Positions 1 through 8,600 of a stretch of DNA of 36,321 nucleotides are shown here, piece after piece. Origin of the DNA: Candidatus Delongbacteria bacterium (GTDB lineage: Bacteria; CAIWAD01; BS150m-G50). Under the pieces are notes generated by a model. That model saw only the letters and a list, made by a program, of their open reading frames with translations, did no database searches and was not told the origin of the DNA. A program made the translations under genes and the position numbers. The stretch spans positions 1 through 36,321 of the forward strand of contig JADHUQ010000004.1 of NCBI GenBank assembly GCA_016784425.1, given 5' to 3'. Every line of letters starts with the position of its first letter. Position 1 is the first letter of the stretch.

Positions 1-525
1 AGATCGATCTCCAACAAGCCAGCGTGATCTGGATTTGGAATTGGAAAAGGTTTCATAACCTGACTATAGCCATGTCAATGAGCGAAAAACAGTAGAATCT
101 GCTGATTCTTAAGCATGATTAATTTTGAGCAGCCCTATAGCGCTCTACAAGATTGTCCGTATAGCGTTGTATCACTGGAGTTTACAATAATGATGCCGTC
201 CGGTTGAGTATTATTAATGCTAAGATGTTGCCTGCGGAGGCAAGCCAACCCCGCGCTAACAAGAGCTGATCCCCTGTCCGCCGGGGGGTGTCTTTATAAT
301 CAGGCATAGGGGGCATGCTGGTTGAGGGGGCCTGGCAAATGTGGTTGTTAAGCCGGTGGATTTTGCCGGCTGGAGATGTGACAAATAGCGCTATCTCCTT
401 ATGCGCATCTGAAAAGCACAATCGCCAGCCCCACCGGTCTCAATCTGCCTCCAGGGCTCGCTCTGCCTTTAGTTGTGGGTATCCCTGTCTCAAAACAACT
501 ACTCCAGGTCCGACGATGAAATATG
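1..525. other. Non-coding flank downstream of gyrA
   Basis: No convincing gene is visible. The short open frames here have no family resemblance and no good ribosome-binding site. It holds small inverted repeats: TTGCCT/AGGCAA around a GCGG tetraloop (228-243), and TAGTTGT (470-476) with ACAACTA (495-501). The second lies shortly after the gyrA stop on the minus strand and could act in termination, but it has no T-run. A C4/G4 hairpin is near 271-286. Confidence 0.5.
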
Positions 526-3117
526 TTATTCCTGGCCGTTAAACAGCTCTCCCTGATCTTCCTCGCTGGCGCCACCTGCGTCCTGATCGTGACCGGGGTC
601 TTTCTCCCTGTTCTCCCGCCGGGCGCCTGTTTCAAAAAGGGGCTCTGTCGGATTATCGTTGTCGTCATCATTCCCATTCAATCCTTCGTCCATCTGAACG
701 ACTTCCAGGTCGCCGATGCTGTCCCCTTTGTCAATCCTTATCAGTCGGACACCCTGAGTAGCGCGTCCCATGACTCTGATCTGTTTGATCGGTTGCCGGA
801 TTAATACGCCGCTGGTAGTGATGATCAATAGATCGTGGCTGTCGGTCACCAGCTTAATCCCCACCAGGGGGCCGGTTTTCTCGCTGACTTTGATGGTCAA
901 CACCCCTTTGGTGCCACGTCTGGTCAAGCGGTAGTCCTTGACCAGTGAGCGTTTTCCGTAGCCATTCTGCGACAACACCAACAGTGAATGCTCCTCTGAT
1001 GGAGTCGTTACCATACCGACCACGTAGTCCTCTTTGCTGCCCAGGGTGACCGACCTGACACCGGCGGCAGTACGACCCATCTGACGTACATCAGACTCCT
1101 TGAAACGTGCAGCCTTGCCTTCGCGGGTGGCCACGATGATCTCATGCTGGCCATCGGTGAGGTGAACATTTATCAGGCTGTCGTCATCTTTCAGTTCGAT
1201 TGCCCTGATCCCGGCGCGTCGGGGGCGGGAAAACTGCTCGAGTGAGACCTTCTTGATAACACCCAGTCGGGTGGCCATCATTACATGTTTCGATCCATCG
1301 AAGTCTTTCACCATCAAAACCGCAGTTACAGTCTCGTCGCGTGGTTTCTCCAGCAAATTGACAATAGCGCGCCCCTTGGCCGCCCGCCCTGCATGCGGAA
1401 TCTCGTGAACTTTAAGCCAGTAAACGCGACCGTTGGAGGTGAAAAACATGATATAGTCATGTGTAGATCCGATGAAAAGGCTGCTGATAACATCCTCTTC
1501 CTTGGTGGTGGCGCCGGTCATGCCCCGCCCGCCCCGATTCTGCTTTTTGAAACCACTGACCGGGAAGCGTTTAATAAAACCATCACGCGAGATGGTAATC
1601 ACCACGTCCTCTTCGGCGATCATATCCTCGATGGTGAATTCACTTTCCTCCGGCAACAACTCGGTACGCCTGTCGTCGCCATACTTCTTGTCAAGCTCGT
1701 CCAGGTCTTCCTTGATGATATCTTTTTGCAGCTGTTCGGATCCCAGAATCTTCTTCATACGGTTGATCAGCTTATTCAACTCCTTCAGTTCCTCGGCCAG
1801 CTTGTCCCGTTCCAGTCCGGTCAGTTTCTGCAACCTCATTTCGAGGATAGCTTTTGCCTGGACATCGGAAAGTTCAAAGCGGTCAATCAACGCCAGGCGG
1901 GCTGTGTCGGGGGTTTGACTGCTGCGTATAATTGCGATAACCGCGTCGATATTATCCAGCGCTATTTGCAGCCCCAGCAGGATATGCGCACGCGCTTCCG
2001 CTTTGCTCAGCTCGAACCGGGTGCGCCGCACTATGACCTCGATGCGATGCTCGGTATAGTAGAAAATCAGATCCCGTAAGTTGAGCAGGCGTGGCTGGCT
2101 GTTAACCAGAGCCAGCATGTTGACACCAAAAGTCACCTGCATCTGGGTGTGTTTAAAGAGGTAGTTGAGCACCACCTTGGCGACTACATCCCGTTTCAGT
2201 TCCAGTATCAAACGCATCCCGTCACGGTCCGATTCGTCGCGGATATCGGCCAGGCCCTCCAGTTTACGCGCCTTTACCAGTTCCACTATTTTCTCAATCA
2301 GACGCAGCTTGTTAACCTGATAAGGCAGCTCGGTAATAACGATCCGCTCTTTACCACCGCGACCGCTCTCAATATTGGCGAGAGCACGCACGATGACCCG
2401 GCCCAAACCGGTGCGATATGCATCCTGCACCCCTTTGTACCCGTAGATGATGCCAGCTGTAGGGAAATCTGGCGCCTTGACGAACTTCATCAGATCGTCC
2501 GGTGTGGCCTGGGGGTTGTCGAGGAAATACTTGGTACCGGCTATTACTTCACGCAGATTGTGGGGGGCAAAATTGGTTGCCATTCCGACCGCGATACCTG
2601 AGGTGCCGTTGACCAGAAGGTTGGGAACACGACCGGGCAACACCGTCGGCTCCATCATGCTCTCGTCATAGTTGGGTACGAAATCAACAGTTTTTTTGTC
2701 AATATCCGCGAGCAGCTCAGTGGCGATATGGCTCATCCGGGCTTCGGTGTAACGGTAGGCGGCAGCACTGTCGCCGTCAATCGAACCAAAGTTACCCTGT
2801 CCATCCACCAGGGGATAGCGTAACGAGAAATCCTGCACCATACGTACCAGTGCATCGTAAACAGCGCTATCGCCATGAGGATGGTACTTACCGATCACAT
2901 CACCGACAATACGGGCTGATTTTTTGTAGGCCTTATTGGGCTGCAGATTGAGGTCCTGCATTCCAAACAGAATGCGCCGGTGTACCGGCTTCAAGCCGTC
3001 ACGTACATCGGGCAGGGCGCGCTGCACGATCACCGACATTGAATAATCCAGGTAGGAGTTTTTCATCTCCGTTTCTATCGGGATATCGTTTATCCGCTGC
3101 TTGTCATTAAATAGCAA
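526..3117 (-). CDS. gyrA: DNA gyrase subunit A
   Basis: GyrA is the breakage-reunion subunit of DNA gyrase (A2B2), which introduces negative supercoils. The winged-helix/tower part is intact. Numbered from the TTG start, the catalytic tyrosine is in RYTEAR (Tyr123). The quinolone-resistance region reads HGDSAVYD, so the positions of E. coli Ser83 and Asp87 are Ser84 and Asp88, the drug-sensitive residues. The C-terminal beta-pinwheel carries a GyrA-box variant, QNRGGRG, and the protein ends in an acidic, Asp/Asn/Glu-rich tail. Length is 863 residues, normal for the family. I chose the TTG at 3117 because GGAG lies 8 nt upstream and the protein then begins MLFNDKQRIN, as homologues do. Alternatives are ATG at 3144 and TTG at 3159, but these start inside a row of DnaA-box-like repeats. 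A 339-bp gap separates it from gyrB, so it probably has its own promoter. Confidence 0.97.
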   Translation of the reverse strand: MLFNDKQRINDIPIETEMKNSYLDYSMSVIVQRALPDVRDGLKPVHRRILFGMQDLNLQPNKAYKKSARIVGDVIGKYHPHGDSAVYDALVRMVQDFSLRYPLVDGQGNFGSIDGDSAAAYRYTEARMSHIATELLADIDKKTVDFVPNYDESMMEPTVLPGRVPNLLVNGTSGIAVGMATNFAPHNLREVIAGTKYFLDNPQATPDDLMKFVKAPDFPTAGIIYGYKGVQDAYRTGLGRVIVRALANIESGRGGKERIVITELPYQVNKLRLIEKIVELVKARKLEGLADIRDESDRDGMRLILELKRDVVAKVVLNYLFKHTQMQVTFGVNMLALVNSQPRLLNLRDLIFYYTEHRIEVIVRRTRFELSKAEARAHILLGLQIALDNIDAVIAIIRSSQTPDTARLALIDRFELSDVQAKAILEMRLQKLTGLERDKLAEELKELNKLINRMKKILGSEQLQKDIIKEDLDELDKKYGDDRRTELLPEESEFTIEDMIAEEDVVITISRDGFIKRFPVSGFKKQNRGGRGMTGATTKEEDVISSLFIGSTHDYIMFFTSNGRVYWLKVHEIPHAGRAAKGRAIVNLLEKPRDETVTAVLMVKDFDGSKHVMMATRLGVIKKVSLEQFSRPRRAGIRAIELKDDDSLINVHLTDGQHEIIVATREGKAARFKESDVRQMGRTAAGVRSVTLGSKEDYVVGMVTTPSEEHSLLVLSQNGYGKRSLVKDYRLTRRGTKGVLTIKVSEKTGPLVGIKLVTDSHDLLIITTSGVLIRQPIKQIRVMGRATQGVRLIRIDKGDSIGDLEVVQMDEGLNGNDDDNDNPTEPLFETGARRENREKDPGHDQDAGGASEEDQGELFNGQE

Positions 3118-3123
3118 GTGTTC

Positions 3124-3154
3124 TTCTCCACAAGTTTTCCACATTTTTTCCACA
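3124..3154. promoter_or_regulatory. Three DnaA-box-like nonamers phased at 11 bp in the gyrA leader
   Basis: The plus strand shows TTCTCCACA (3124-3132), TTTTCCACA (3135-3143) and TTTTCCACA (3146-3154), each starting exactly 11 bp after the last. TTTTCCACA is one mismatch from the classical DnaA box TTATCCACA and is itself used as a DnaA box in cyanobacteria. The first box overlaps the Shine-Dalgarno sequence of gyrA. DnaA binding here is an inference. The same bases could instead code for extra N-terminal residues if gyrA starts upstream. Confidence 0.5.
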
Positions 3155-3236
3155 CACAAACGGCGGCGCTGTTTTTTCTACACTTCCGCTGCCGAATATC
3201 TACAAACCCTGCGCAAAGGGTTGTTTATACTGGTTA

Positions 3237-3261
3237 TATCCAAAAAACAAGCCTTTGGATA
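3237..3261. promoter_or_regulatory. Perfect inverted repeat between gyrB and gyrA (possible operator)
   Basis: TATCCAAA (3237-3244) and TTTGGATA (3254-3261) are perfect complementary arms around a 9-nt spacer. Directly next to it, on the minus strand, is TTGACA (3268-3263), a consensus -35 hexamer directed at gyrA. No clear -10 follows at 17 bp, so the promoter is not proven. The rest of the 339-bp gap (3118-3456) is AT-rich, with another TTTTCCACG at 3302 and no gene. Confidence 0.45.
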
Positions 3262-3456
3262 ATGTCAAGTTATTTTTCCAAAAAAGTCCCTCGTGGCCAA
3301 TTTTTCCACGGTATAACAGCGCGCTCCCGGGGTCTTAGTTTCCACTAAACAGAAACTTATGTACTTCAAAACTCCCCGAACCTTCTCCGATTTTTACCTG
3401 TAACCTGGGCTGTCTGATCAGAATTCTGTTGATCAAAAATCCATTTTGTGAAAACA

Positions 3457-5841
3457 TCACACATCGAGATTCTTGACAAACCGCGCGTTTCTCTCGATAA
3501 AGGCGCGTCTCGGAGCCACTTCGTCACCCATCAACATGGAAAAGACCTTGTCGGCCGTGGCGGCATCCTCCAGGGTGACCCGCAATAGTACCCGCTTCTC
3601 CGGATCCATGGTGGTGGTCCAGAGTTGCTCCGGATTCATTTCACCCAGACCTTTGTAGCGCTGTACGTGAACCCCCTTCTTGCCCAGTTCCTCTACTTCG
3701 TTATAGATTTCCGTCGGCCTTGCAATCTCCTTGAATCCGGTTTCCATCATCAGGATATATGGTGGTTTCAGCAGTTTGTTCAGCTGGCCGACCAGAGTGA
3801 TAAGGTCGTGGAACTCCTGGCTGTTGAGTGAACGGGTAATCTGCTCGGGTGGTAACAAAAGCCATTCGGCAACTTTGGCGGTCAACTGCTCCAGCTCTGT
3901 TTGCTCGGTGGTTGTCTGCAGGTCACCATTTTTCTGCATCAACAGGGAAAACCGCTGCCAGATGTCGAACTTTTTAATGTCGAAGAAGTGCGCCTCCAGG
4001 TTTGCCAGAACCCGCAGTCGACGGTTTTCGCGATAAATCGTTTCCAGCTGCCGTTCGATGCGAAAAGAGATTTCGATGACCTTCTGCGCGTCACCGCTGG
4101 AGAGATGAGAATCACCCTTGCGAAACCGCAGCTTCTGCAGCGCGGTCTCTGTGTATATTTTCTTCAACTCCTCTTCGGTAGCCAGATACTGCTCCTTGCG
4201 GCCACGCTCCAGTTTGTAGAGTGGTGGTTGGGCGATAAAGACATGTCCTCTTTCCACCAACTCCCGCATATAGCGGAAAAAGAAAGTCAACAGGAGGGTG
4301 CGGATATGGCTGCCGTCGACATCGGCATCTGTCATAATGATTATCTTGCCATACCGCAGCTTATCGTACGCAAAACTCTCGCCGGTGACACCAGTGCCGA
4401 TAGCGGTAATAATGGTCCTGATCTCCTGGTTGCCCAGGATCTTGTCGATCCGCGACTTTTCCACATTGAGGATTTTGCCTTTCAGCGGAAGGATAGCCTG
4501 GAACTGGCGGTCACGCCCCTGTTTAGCACTACCACCGGCCGAGTCACCCTCCACCAGGTAAACTTCGGTGTGTTCCGACTCCCGCAGGGAACAGTCGGCC
4601 AACTTACCCGGTAACGATCCTGATTCCAGTGCCGATTTGCGGCGCACCATGTCGCGGGCCCGTCTGGCAGCTTCATGTGCCCGGGCGGTGTTGATACATT
4701 TATCCAGCACCTGCTTTGCCACCCGGGGGTTTTCCTCCAGAAAGATCCCCAGTTTTTCATTGACCAGTGTTTCAACGGTTGTACGGACTTCTGAGTTCCC
4801 CAGCTTCGTTTTCGTCTGGCCTTCAAACTGCGGCTCCGGTACTCGCACCGAGATTACCGCAGTCAAACCCTCCCGTACATCGTTGCCGCTCAGGGTGAAC
4901 TTGTCCGTTTTGAACATGTTGTTCCGGATGGCGTAGCTGTTCAGGGTGCGGGTGAGTGCAGCCCGGAAGCCGGACAGGTGTGTGCCCCCTTCGATGGTGT
5001 TGATATTATTAGTGAACGAGTGAACATTCTCGTTGAAAGTGCCGTTGTACTGCATGGCGATTTCTACAGGGACCCCGTCCCGCTCCCCTTTGATCAGGAT
5101 CGGCGGTTCGTGGAGGGGGCTCCGTTCAGAGTCGAGATATTCTACAAACGAGGCTAAACCTCCTTCATAATGAAACTCCTCCTGGAAGAGTGTGTCCTGC
5201 CGTTTGTCGATAAAAACCACACGCAGGCCTGCGTTGAGATAGGCCAGCTGCCTCAGGCGATCCAGGATCATATCTTTCCGGAAGATCACCTCTAGAAAAA
5301 TATCCGGATCCGGTTTGAAGGTGATCGTGGTGCCGGTCTTATCTGTTTCCCCTTTCTCCTCAAGTCCACCCGCGGCAACACCTGCTTCGTAACGCTGTGT
5401 ATAAACTTTTCCGTTGGTGTGAATTTCCGCTTCCAGCCACACCGAAAGGGCGTTGACGACGGATACACCCACACCGTGCAAACCGCCGGAAACCTTGTAG
5501 GATGACTTATCGAACTTGCCGCCGGCATGCAGGATGGTCATCACGACTTCCAGCGCTGACTTCTGCTCTTCATCATGCCAGTCCACCGGAATGCCGCGGC
5601 CGTCATCGCGGATAGTGACGCTGCCGTTCTTGTTGAGGATCACCTCGATCGATTTGCAGTATCCCGCCATCGCTTCGTCGATAGAATTGTCTACCACTTC
5701 CTGAATGAGATGGTGCAGGCCACGCACGGAAACATCGCCGATATACATGGCCGGGCGTTTGCGTACCGCCTCCAGTCCCTTAAGCACCTGTATATTCTCG
5801 GCTGTATAGTCTGTTCTGGAACTTTGTTTCTGCTTAGACAA
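3457..5841 (-). CDS. gyrB: DNA gyrase subunit B
   Basis: ATPase subunit of DNA gyrase. The GHKL ATPase domain shows the catalytic Glu48 and Asn52 (EVVDN), DDGRGIPV (79-86) and GGLHGVGVSVVNALS (119-133). The TOPRIM domain shows EGDSAGG (431-437) and the metal-binding DADVDG (505-510), and the C-terminal signature QRYKGLGEMN is at 727-736. At 794 residues it is longer than the roughly 640-residue Firmicute type. The extra sequence, about residues 560-715, sits inside the TOPRIM region, as in E. coli GyrB (804 residues), where this insertion contacts GyrA and DNA. The start overlaps the end of dciA by 8 bp, so it is translationally coupled to dnaN-recF-dciA. Confidence 0.98.
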   Translation of the reverse strand: MSKQKQSSRTDYTAENIQVLKGLEAVRKRPAMYIGDVSVRGLHHLIQEVVDNSIDEAMAGYCKSIEVILNKNGSVTIRDDGRGIPVDWHDEEQKSALEVVMTILHAGGKFDKSSYKVSGGLHGVGVSVVNALSVWLEAEIHTNGKVYTQRYEAGVAAGGLEEKGETDKTGTTITFKPDPDIFLEVIFRKDMILDRLRQLAYLNAGLRVVFIDKRQDTLFQEEFHYEGGLASFVEYLDSERSPLHEPPILIKGERDGVPVEIAMQYNGTFNENVHSFTNNINTIEGGTHLSGFRAALTRTLNSYAIRNNMFKTDKFTLSGNDVREGLTAVISVRVPEPQFEGQTKTKLGNSEVRTTVETLVNEKLGIFLEENPRVAKQVLDKCINTARAHEAARRARDMVRRKSALESGSLPGKLADCSLRESEHTEVYLVEGDSAGGSAKQGRDRQFQAILPLKGKILNVEKSRIDKILGNQEIRTIITAIGTGVTGESFAYDKLRYGKIIIMTDADVDGSHIRTLLLTFFFRYMRELVERGHVFIAQPPLYKLERGRKEQYLATEEELKKIYTETALQKLRFRKGDSHLSSGDAQKVIEISFRIERQLETIYRENRRLRVLANLEAHFFDIKKFDIWQRFSLLMQKNGDLQTTTEQTELEQLTAKVAEWLLLPPEQITRSLNSQEFHDLITLVGQLNKLLKPPYILMMETGFKEIARPTEIYNEVEELGKKGVHVQRYKGLGEMNPEQLWTTTMDPEKRVLLRVTLEDAATADKVFSMLMGDEVAPRRAFIERNARFVKNLDV

Positions 5842-6112
5842 ACTTTAAATCCTTCAATTTGATTCCGGTTTTTCCGGTTATTTTTTCCATCAACTCCGCT
5901 TTCATAAACTGCAACTCCCCTTTCCAGACCGCTTCTGTCACCTGGACCAGGAGAATTCCATTTTCCAGCTTCACCGGTTCAGTCACGGCGGCGATGGTCG
6001 CGCCGACAATATCGGGCCAGTCGGCCAGCGCCTGGAAACTTTTGATACGCGCCTGGTGTTCAGCCGGAAGTTCTGCCAGCAGGTCGCGCAGTATCTGCTG
6101 TAGGCTCTTCAT
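5834..6112 (-). CDS. dciA: DUF721 protein, DciA-like helicase-loading factor
   Basis: A 92-residue protein with the DUF721 pattern: an N-terminal helical part (about 1-30), then WPDIVGATIAAVTEPVKLENG and VQVTEAVWKGELQ, the conserved small alpha/beta KH-like core. DciA proteins recruit or load the replicative helicase DnaB in bacteria lacking DnaC/DnaI loaders. That role is known for the family and is inferred here from similarity and position. It overlaps recF by 4 bp (ATGA) and gyrB by 8 bp. The dnaN-recF-DUF721-gyrB order is known from several phyla, which supports the call. It is short for the family and has little beyond the core. Confidence 0.85.
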   Translation of the reverse strand: MKSLQQILRDLLAELPAEHQARIKSFQALADWPDIVGATIAAVTEPVKLENGILLVQVTEAVWKGELQFMKAELMEKITGKTGIKLKDLKFV

Positions 6113-7194
6113 CGTTGTTGCACCATCCCCGGAGTAACTTCAAACAGCGCCAGCCGTCCTGGAAAGAAGCGGTCAAAGTGGGTCGGGTGGGTCGAGGTAA
6201 CCAGGCTCTGTACCCCGGTCGGGATAATTGCGCTTACCGCCGCAATTTTTCCTGCATCCAGCTCACCAAAAAGATCGTCCAGCAACAGCAGCGGTTCTTC
6301 TCCACTCTGTTCCTGCAACAACTGCGCTTCGGTCAATTTTAAGCCGAGCAGCACCAGCTTGTGCTGCCCCTGTGAACCATGGCGCCGCAGGTCGCGTCCA
6401 TCCAGCAGCAACCGAAAATCATCCCGGTGTGGTCCCGCCGCCGTGTAGCCTAATTCCAGGTCTCGGGTCCATCCTGCAGCCAGCGCATCAGCCCAATCTT
6501 CCTCGCGCTTGTCGGGGCGGTAAGTGAAATCCACCTCCATGCCGCCTGTCATCTGGTTCACCAGTTCGCGGAAACGAGGTGCGAACCGGCTGACAAACTG
6601 TTCGCGGCGGCGGATAAGTTCCCGCCCGAAACGAACCAGTTGCTCGTCCCAGGGCTCAAATTCGGCCGGGCTGGTTCGATTTCCGCTACGCTGTTGCTGT
6701 AACAGTCTGGTGCGATTGAGCAGCACGCGACGATAGTTGCTGAGCAGCTCCAGGTAGGCCGGAAACTGCTGCGACAGCAACATGTCGACAAAAGTACGAC
6801 GTTGCTGTGGTGGTCCGGCTGCCAGCGGTGCGTCACCCGGGGTGAGTGCGACTACCGGCACCCGTCCGAAGAAACGAATTGCGCTCTCAACACGCTTGCC
6901 GTTGTAAAAGAACTCACGTCTGCCCCCCTGCCACAACCAACGGGTCGTCACATCCCCAATCCTGTCGGAGTGCCAGTAACCCGTGATCGAGACGGTGGAT
7001 TGATCGAAACGAACAAGTTGCCGGGAGTTCCCGACCCTGAAGCTGCGGGTTACACAGAGGGTATAAACCGCTTCCAGCAAATTTGTTTTACCCACACCGT
7101 TTTCACCAACCAGGGCTACAGGAGTGGCGGGTAAAGTCAAATCCAGGTCCGCATAGTTGCGAAAATTATGCAGAACAAGTCGGGTCAGAATCAT
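6109..7194 (-). CDS. recF: DNA replication and repair protein RecF
   Basis: RecF is an SMC-like ATPase. With RecO and RecR it promotes loading of RecA at single-strand gaps and stalled forks. The 361-residue sequence has Walker A GENGVGKT at 30-37 just after the typical LHNFRNY start, the ABC-type signature region GSQGQHK (273-279), and Walker B PLLLLDDLFGELD (301-313). Length fits the family (about 360). Its ATG overlaps the dnaN stop by 4 bp and its stop overlaps the dciA start by 4 bp, so it is the middle of a tightly coupled operon. Confidence 0.97.
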   Translation of the reverse strand: MILTRLVLHNFRNYADLDLTLPATPVALVGENGVGKTNLLEAVYTLCVTRSFRVGNSRQLVRFDQSTVSITGYWHSDRIGDVTTRWLWQGGRREFFYNGKRVESAIRFFGRVPVVALTPGDAPLAAGPPQQRRTFVDMLLSQQFPAYLELLSNYRRVLLNRTRLLQQQRSGNRTSPAEFEPWDEQLVRFGRELIRRREQFVSRFAPRFRELVNQMTGGMEVDFTYRPDKREEDWADALAAGWTRDLELGYTAAGPHRDDFRLLLDGRDLRRHGSQGQHKLVLLGLKLTEAQLLQEQSGEEPLLLLDDLFGELDAGKIAAVSAIIPTGVQSLVTSTHPTHFDRFFPGRLALFEVTPGMVQQR

Positions 7195-8309
7195 CTCTGC
7201 ATGCGGATTGGCATCAACAGAAAGAGGAGGTCTATATCCTTATCTTCACCGGTAGGAAAGACCAGCACCGGTTTGGAGGCGTCACCAAATTTGAACAGAA
7301 CTTTGTCGGTCGAGATATGCTTCAAAATCTCCTGCAGGTAGTGTGAATTGAAAGCCAGTTGTGTGTCGCTCCCGGCGAATTCTGCGGCCAGACTTTCTGA
7401 TCCCTCACTGCCGAATTCGCTATCTTCGGTCAACAGACCCAATTTGTCCGGCTGAACATCAAACACCACCTGATGGGTGGTGGTGTTGGAGAGGATTGCC
7501 ACACGACGCAATGCTGTCAGCAGCTCCTTGCTTCCTACAACCAACTGGTTGCTGTTGTCCTGGGGAATGACGCTGTTGTAAGGTGGATATTTACCATCGA
7601 TCAGACGACAGAACATAGTGGTTCGTTCAAAGTCGAGCACAACATGATTCTTGGCTATACCGAAGCGGACAGCAGCTGTGACATCATCCAGCAGCTTGGC
7701 TAACTGATTAAGTGCAGAAGTGGGCAAAATCAATCCACTGCTTTCCAGCCCGGAGGAAAACTTATTATCAACCAGCTTGCTCAACCGATGGCCATCCGTA
7801 GAAACAACTGTCAGACAATCCGGTTCAAAATGGAAATAAACACCGGTCAGTGCGGGTCGTAACGGGTCACGGGAAACGGCAAAACTGGTCATTTCCACCA
7901 GAAACTTGAGCTTTTCCGGGGCAATACTGAGGTCGGCTATTTTCTCAATTGCCGGTAAAACCGGGAAATTGTCCGGATCCTGTCCCGGAATCTTGTATTG
8001 TCCGGCGCTGGTGCTGATCCGGATACCCCATTCGCCCTCGCTTTCGATCAACAGATCTTCGTCCGGCATTTCCCGCAGCAACTCCATAAACTTGCGGGCC
8101 GGTACCGATTTGTCACCATTGCGTTCGGCATCGACATCCACCGTTACGGAGATAGAAATATCGAGATCGGTGGCGGTAATCTCCAGTTGACTTTTCTCCA
8201 GCTTGAAGAGAAAATTTTCCAGGATGGGGATGGGGGTTTTACTCGGGATAACACCAACTATCTTCTGGATTTCATTCAGAAAAACTTTCTGATTGATCTT
8301 GAATTTCAT
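7191..8309 (-). CDS. dnaN: DNA polymerase III sliding clamp (beta subunit)
   Basis: The beta clamp is a ring-shaped dimer that tethers DNA polymerase III to its template and also binds DnaA-regulating and repair proteins. The 372-residue sequence begins MKFKINQKVFLNEIQKI and contains the expected three repeated clamp domains. The second has FAVSRDPLRPALTGVYF and VVSTDGHRLS, and the protein ends FLLMPIRMQR, matching the canonical C-terminal M-P-[MI]-R-[LM] strand. The start is an ATG with GGAG 7 nt upstream. It is the first gene of the dnaN-recF-dciA-gyrB operon and is separated from dnaA by a DnaA-box-containing gap. Confidence 0.98.
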   Translation of the reverse strand: MKFKINQKVFLNEIQKIVGVIPSKTPIPILENFLFKLEKSQLEITATDLDISISVTVDVDAERNGDKSVPARKFMELLREMPDEDLLIESEGEWGIRISTSAGQYKIPGQDPDNFPVLPAIEKIADLSIAPEKLKFLVEMTSFAVSRDPLRPALTGVYFHFEPDCLTVVSTDGHRLSKLVDNKFSSGLESSGLILPTSALNQLAKLLDDVTAAVRFGIAKNHVVLDFERTTMFCRLIDGKYPPYNSVIPQDNSNQLVVGSKELLTALRRVAILSNTTTHQVVFDVQPDKLGLLTEDSEFGSEGSESLAAEFAGSDTQLAFNSHYLQEILKHISTDKVLFKFGDASKPVLVFPTGEDKDIDLLFLLMPIRMQR

Positions 8310-8600
8310 GACCGCTCCAGGGTTGTGGAAGTCAACGGCGTACGATTTTCACACGCCTCTACTCTTGAAGTATGAGCTTAATTATAAGATATAATAATAT
8401 AATAGCGTGTGGAAAAGTTAGCAAGTCGGGAAAACAACTTCCAAAACACTAATTTACAAGACTTTATAATCGGTCAAAAAGAGACAATTTCAGGTGAAAA
8501 ACTTCTTAAAAAAATAGCGAATGGTGTGGAAAACACCAAGGAAAAATGTTCTAACTCGTTTATCACAGCTTATCCACACACTTTTTAACACTTTTCCACA
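8310..8600. other. dnaA-dnaN intergenic region, best candidate for oriC
   Basis: This 291-bp gap holds a perfect DnaA box TTATCCACA (8570-8578) and three one-mismatch boxes: TTTTCCACA (8592-8600), and TGTGGAAAA on the opposite strand at 8408-8416 and 8525-8533. The 8570 and 8592 boxes are 22 bp apart, exactly two steps of the 11-bp spacing seen elsewhere in this window. Between dnaN and the first box lies a very AT-rich stretch (about 8371-8405) suitable for duplex unwinding. Origins next to dnaA with clustered boxes and an AT-rich element are the general bacterial rule. The assignment here is inference. Confidence 0.6.

Noticed and set aside
182..421. Minus-strand open frame of 79 codons downstream of gyrA
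   Set aside because: No recognisable domain, no good ribosome-binding site, and composition like random non-coding sequence.
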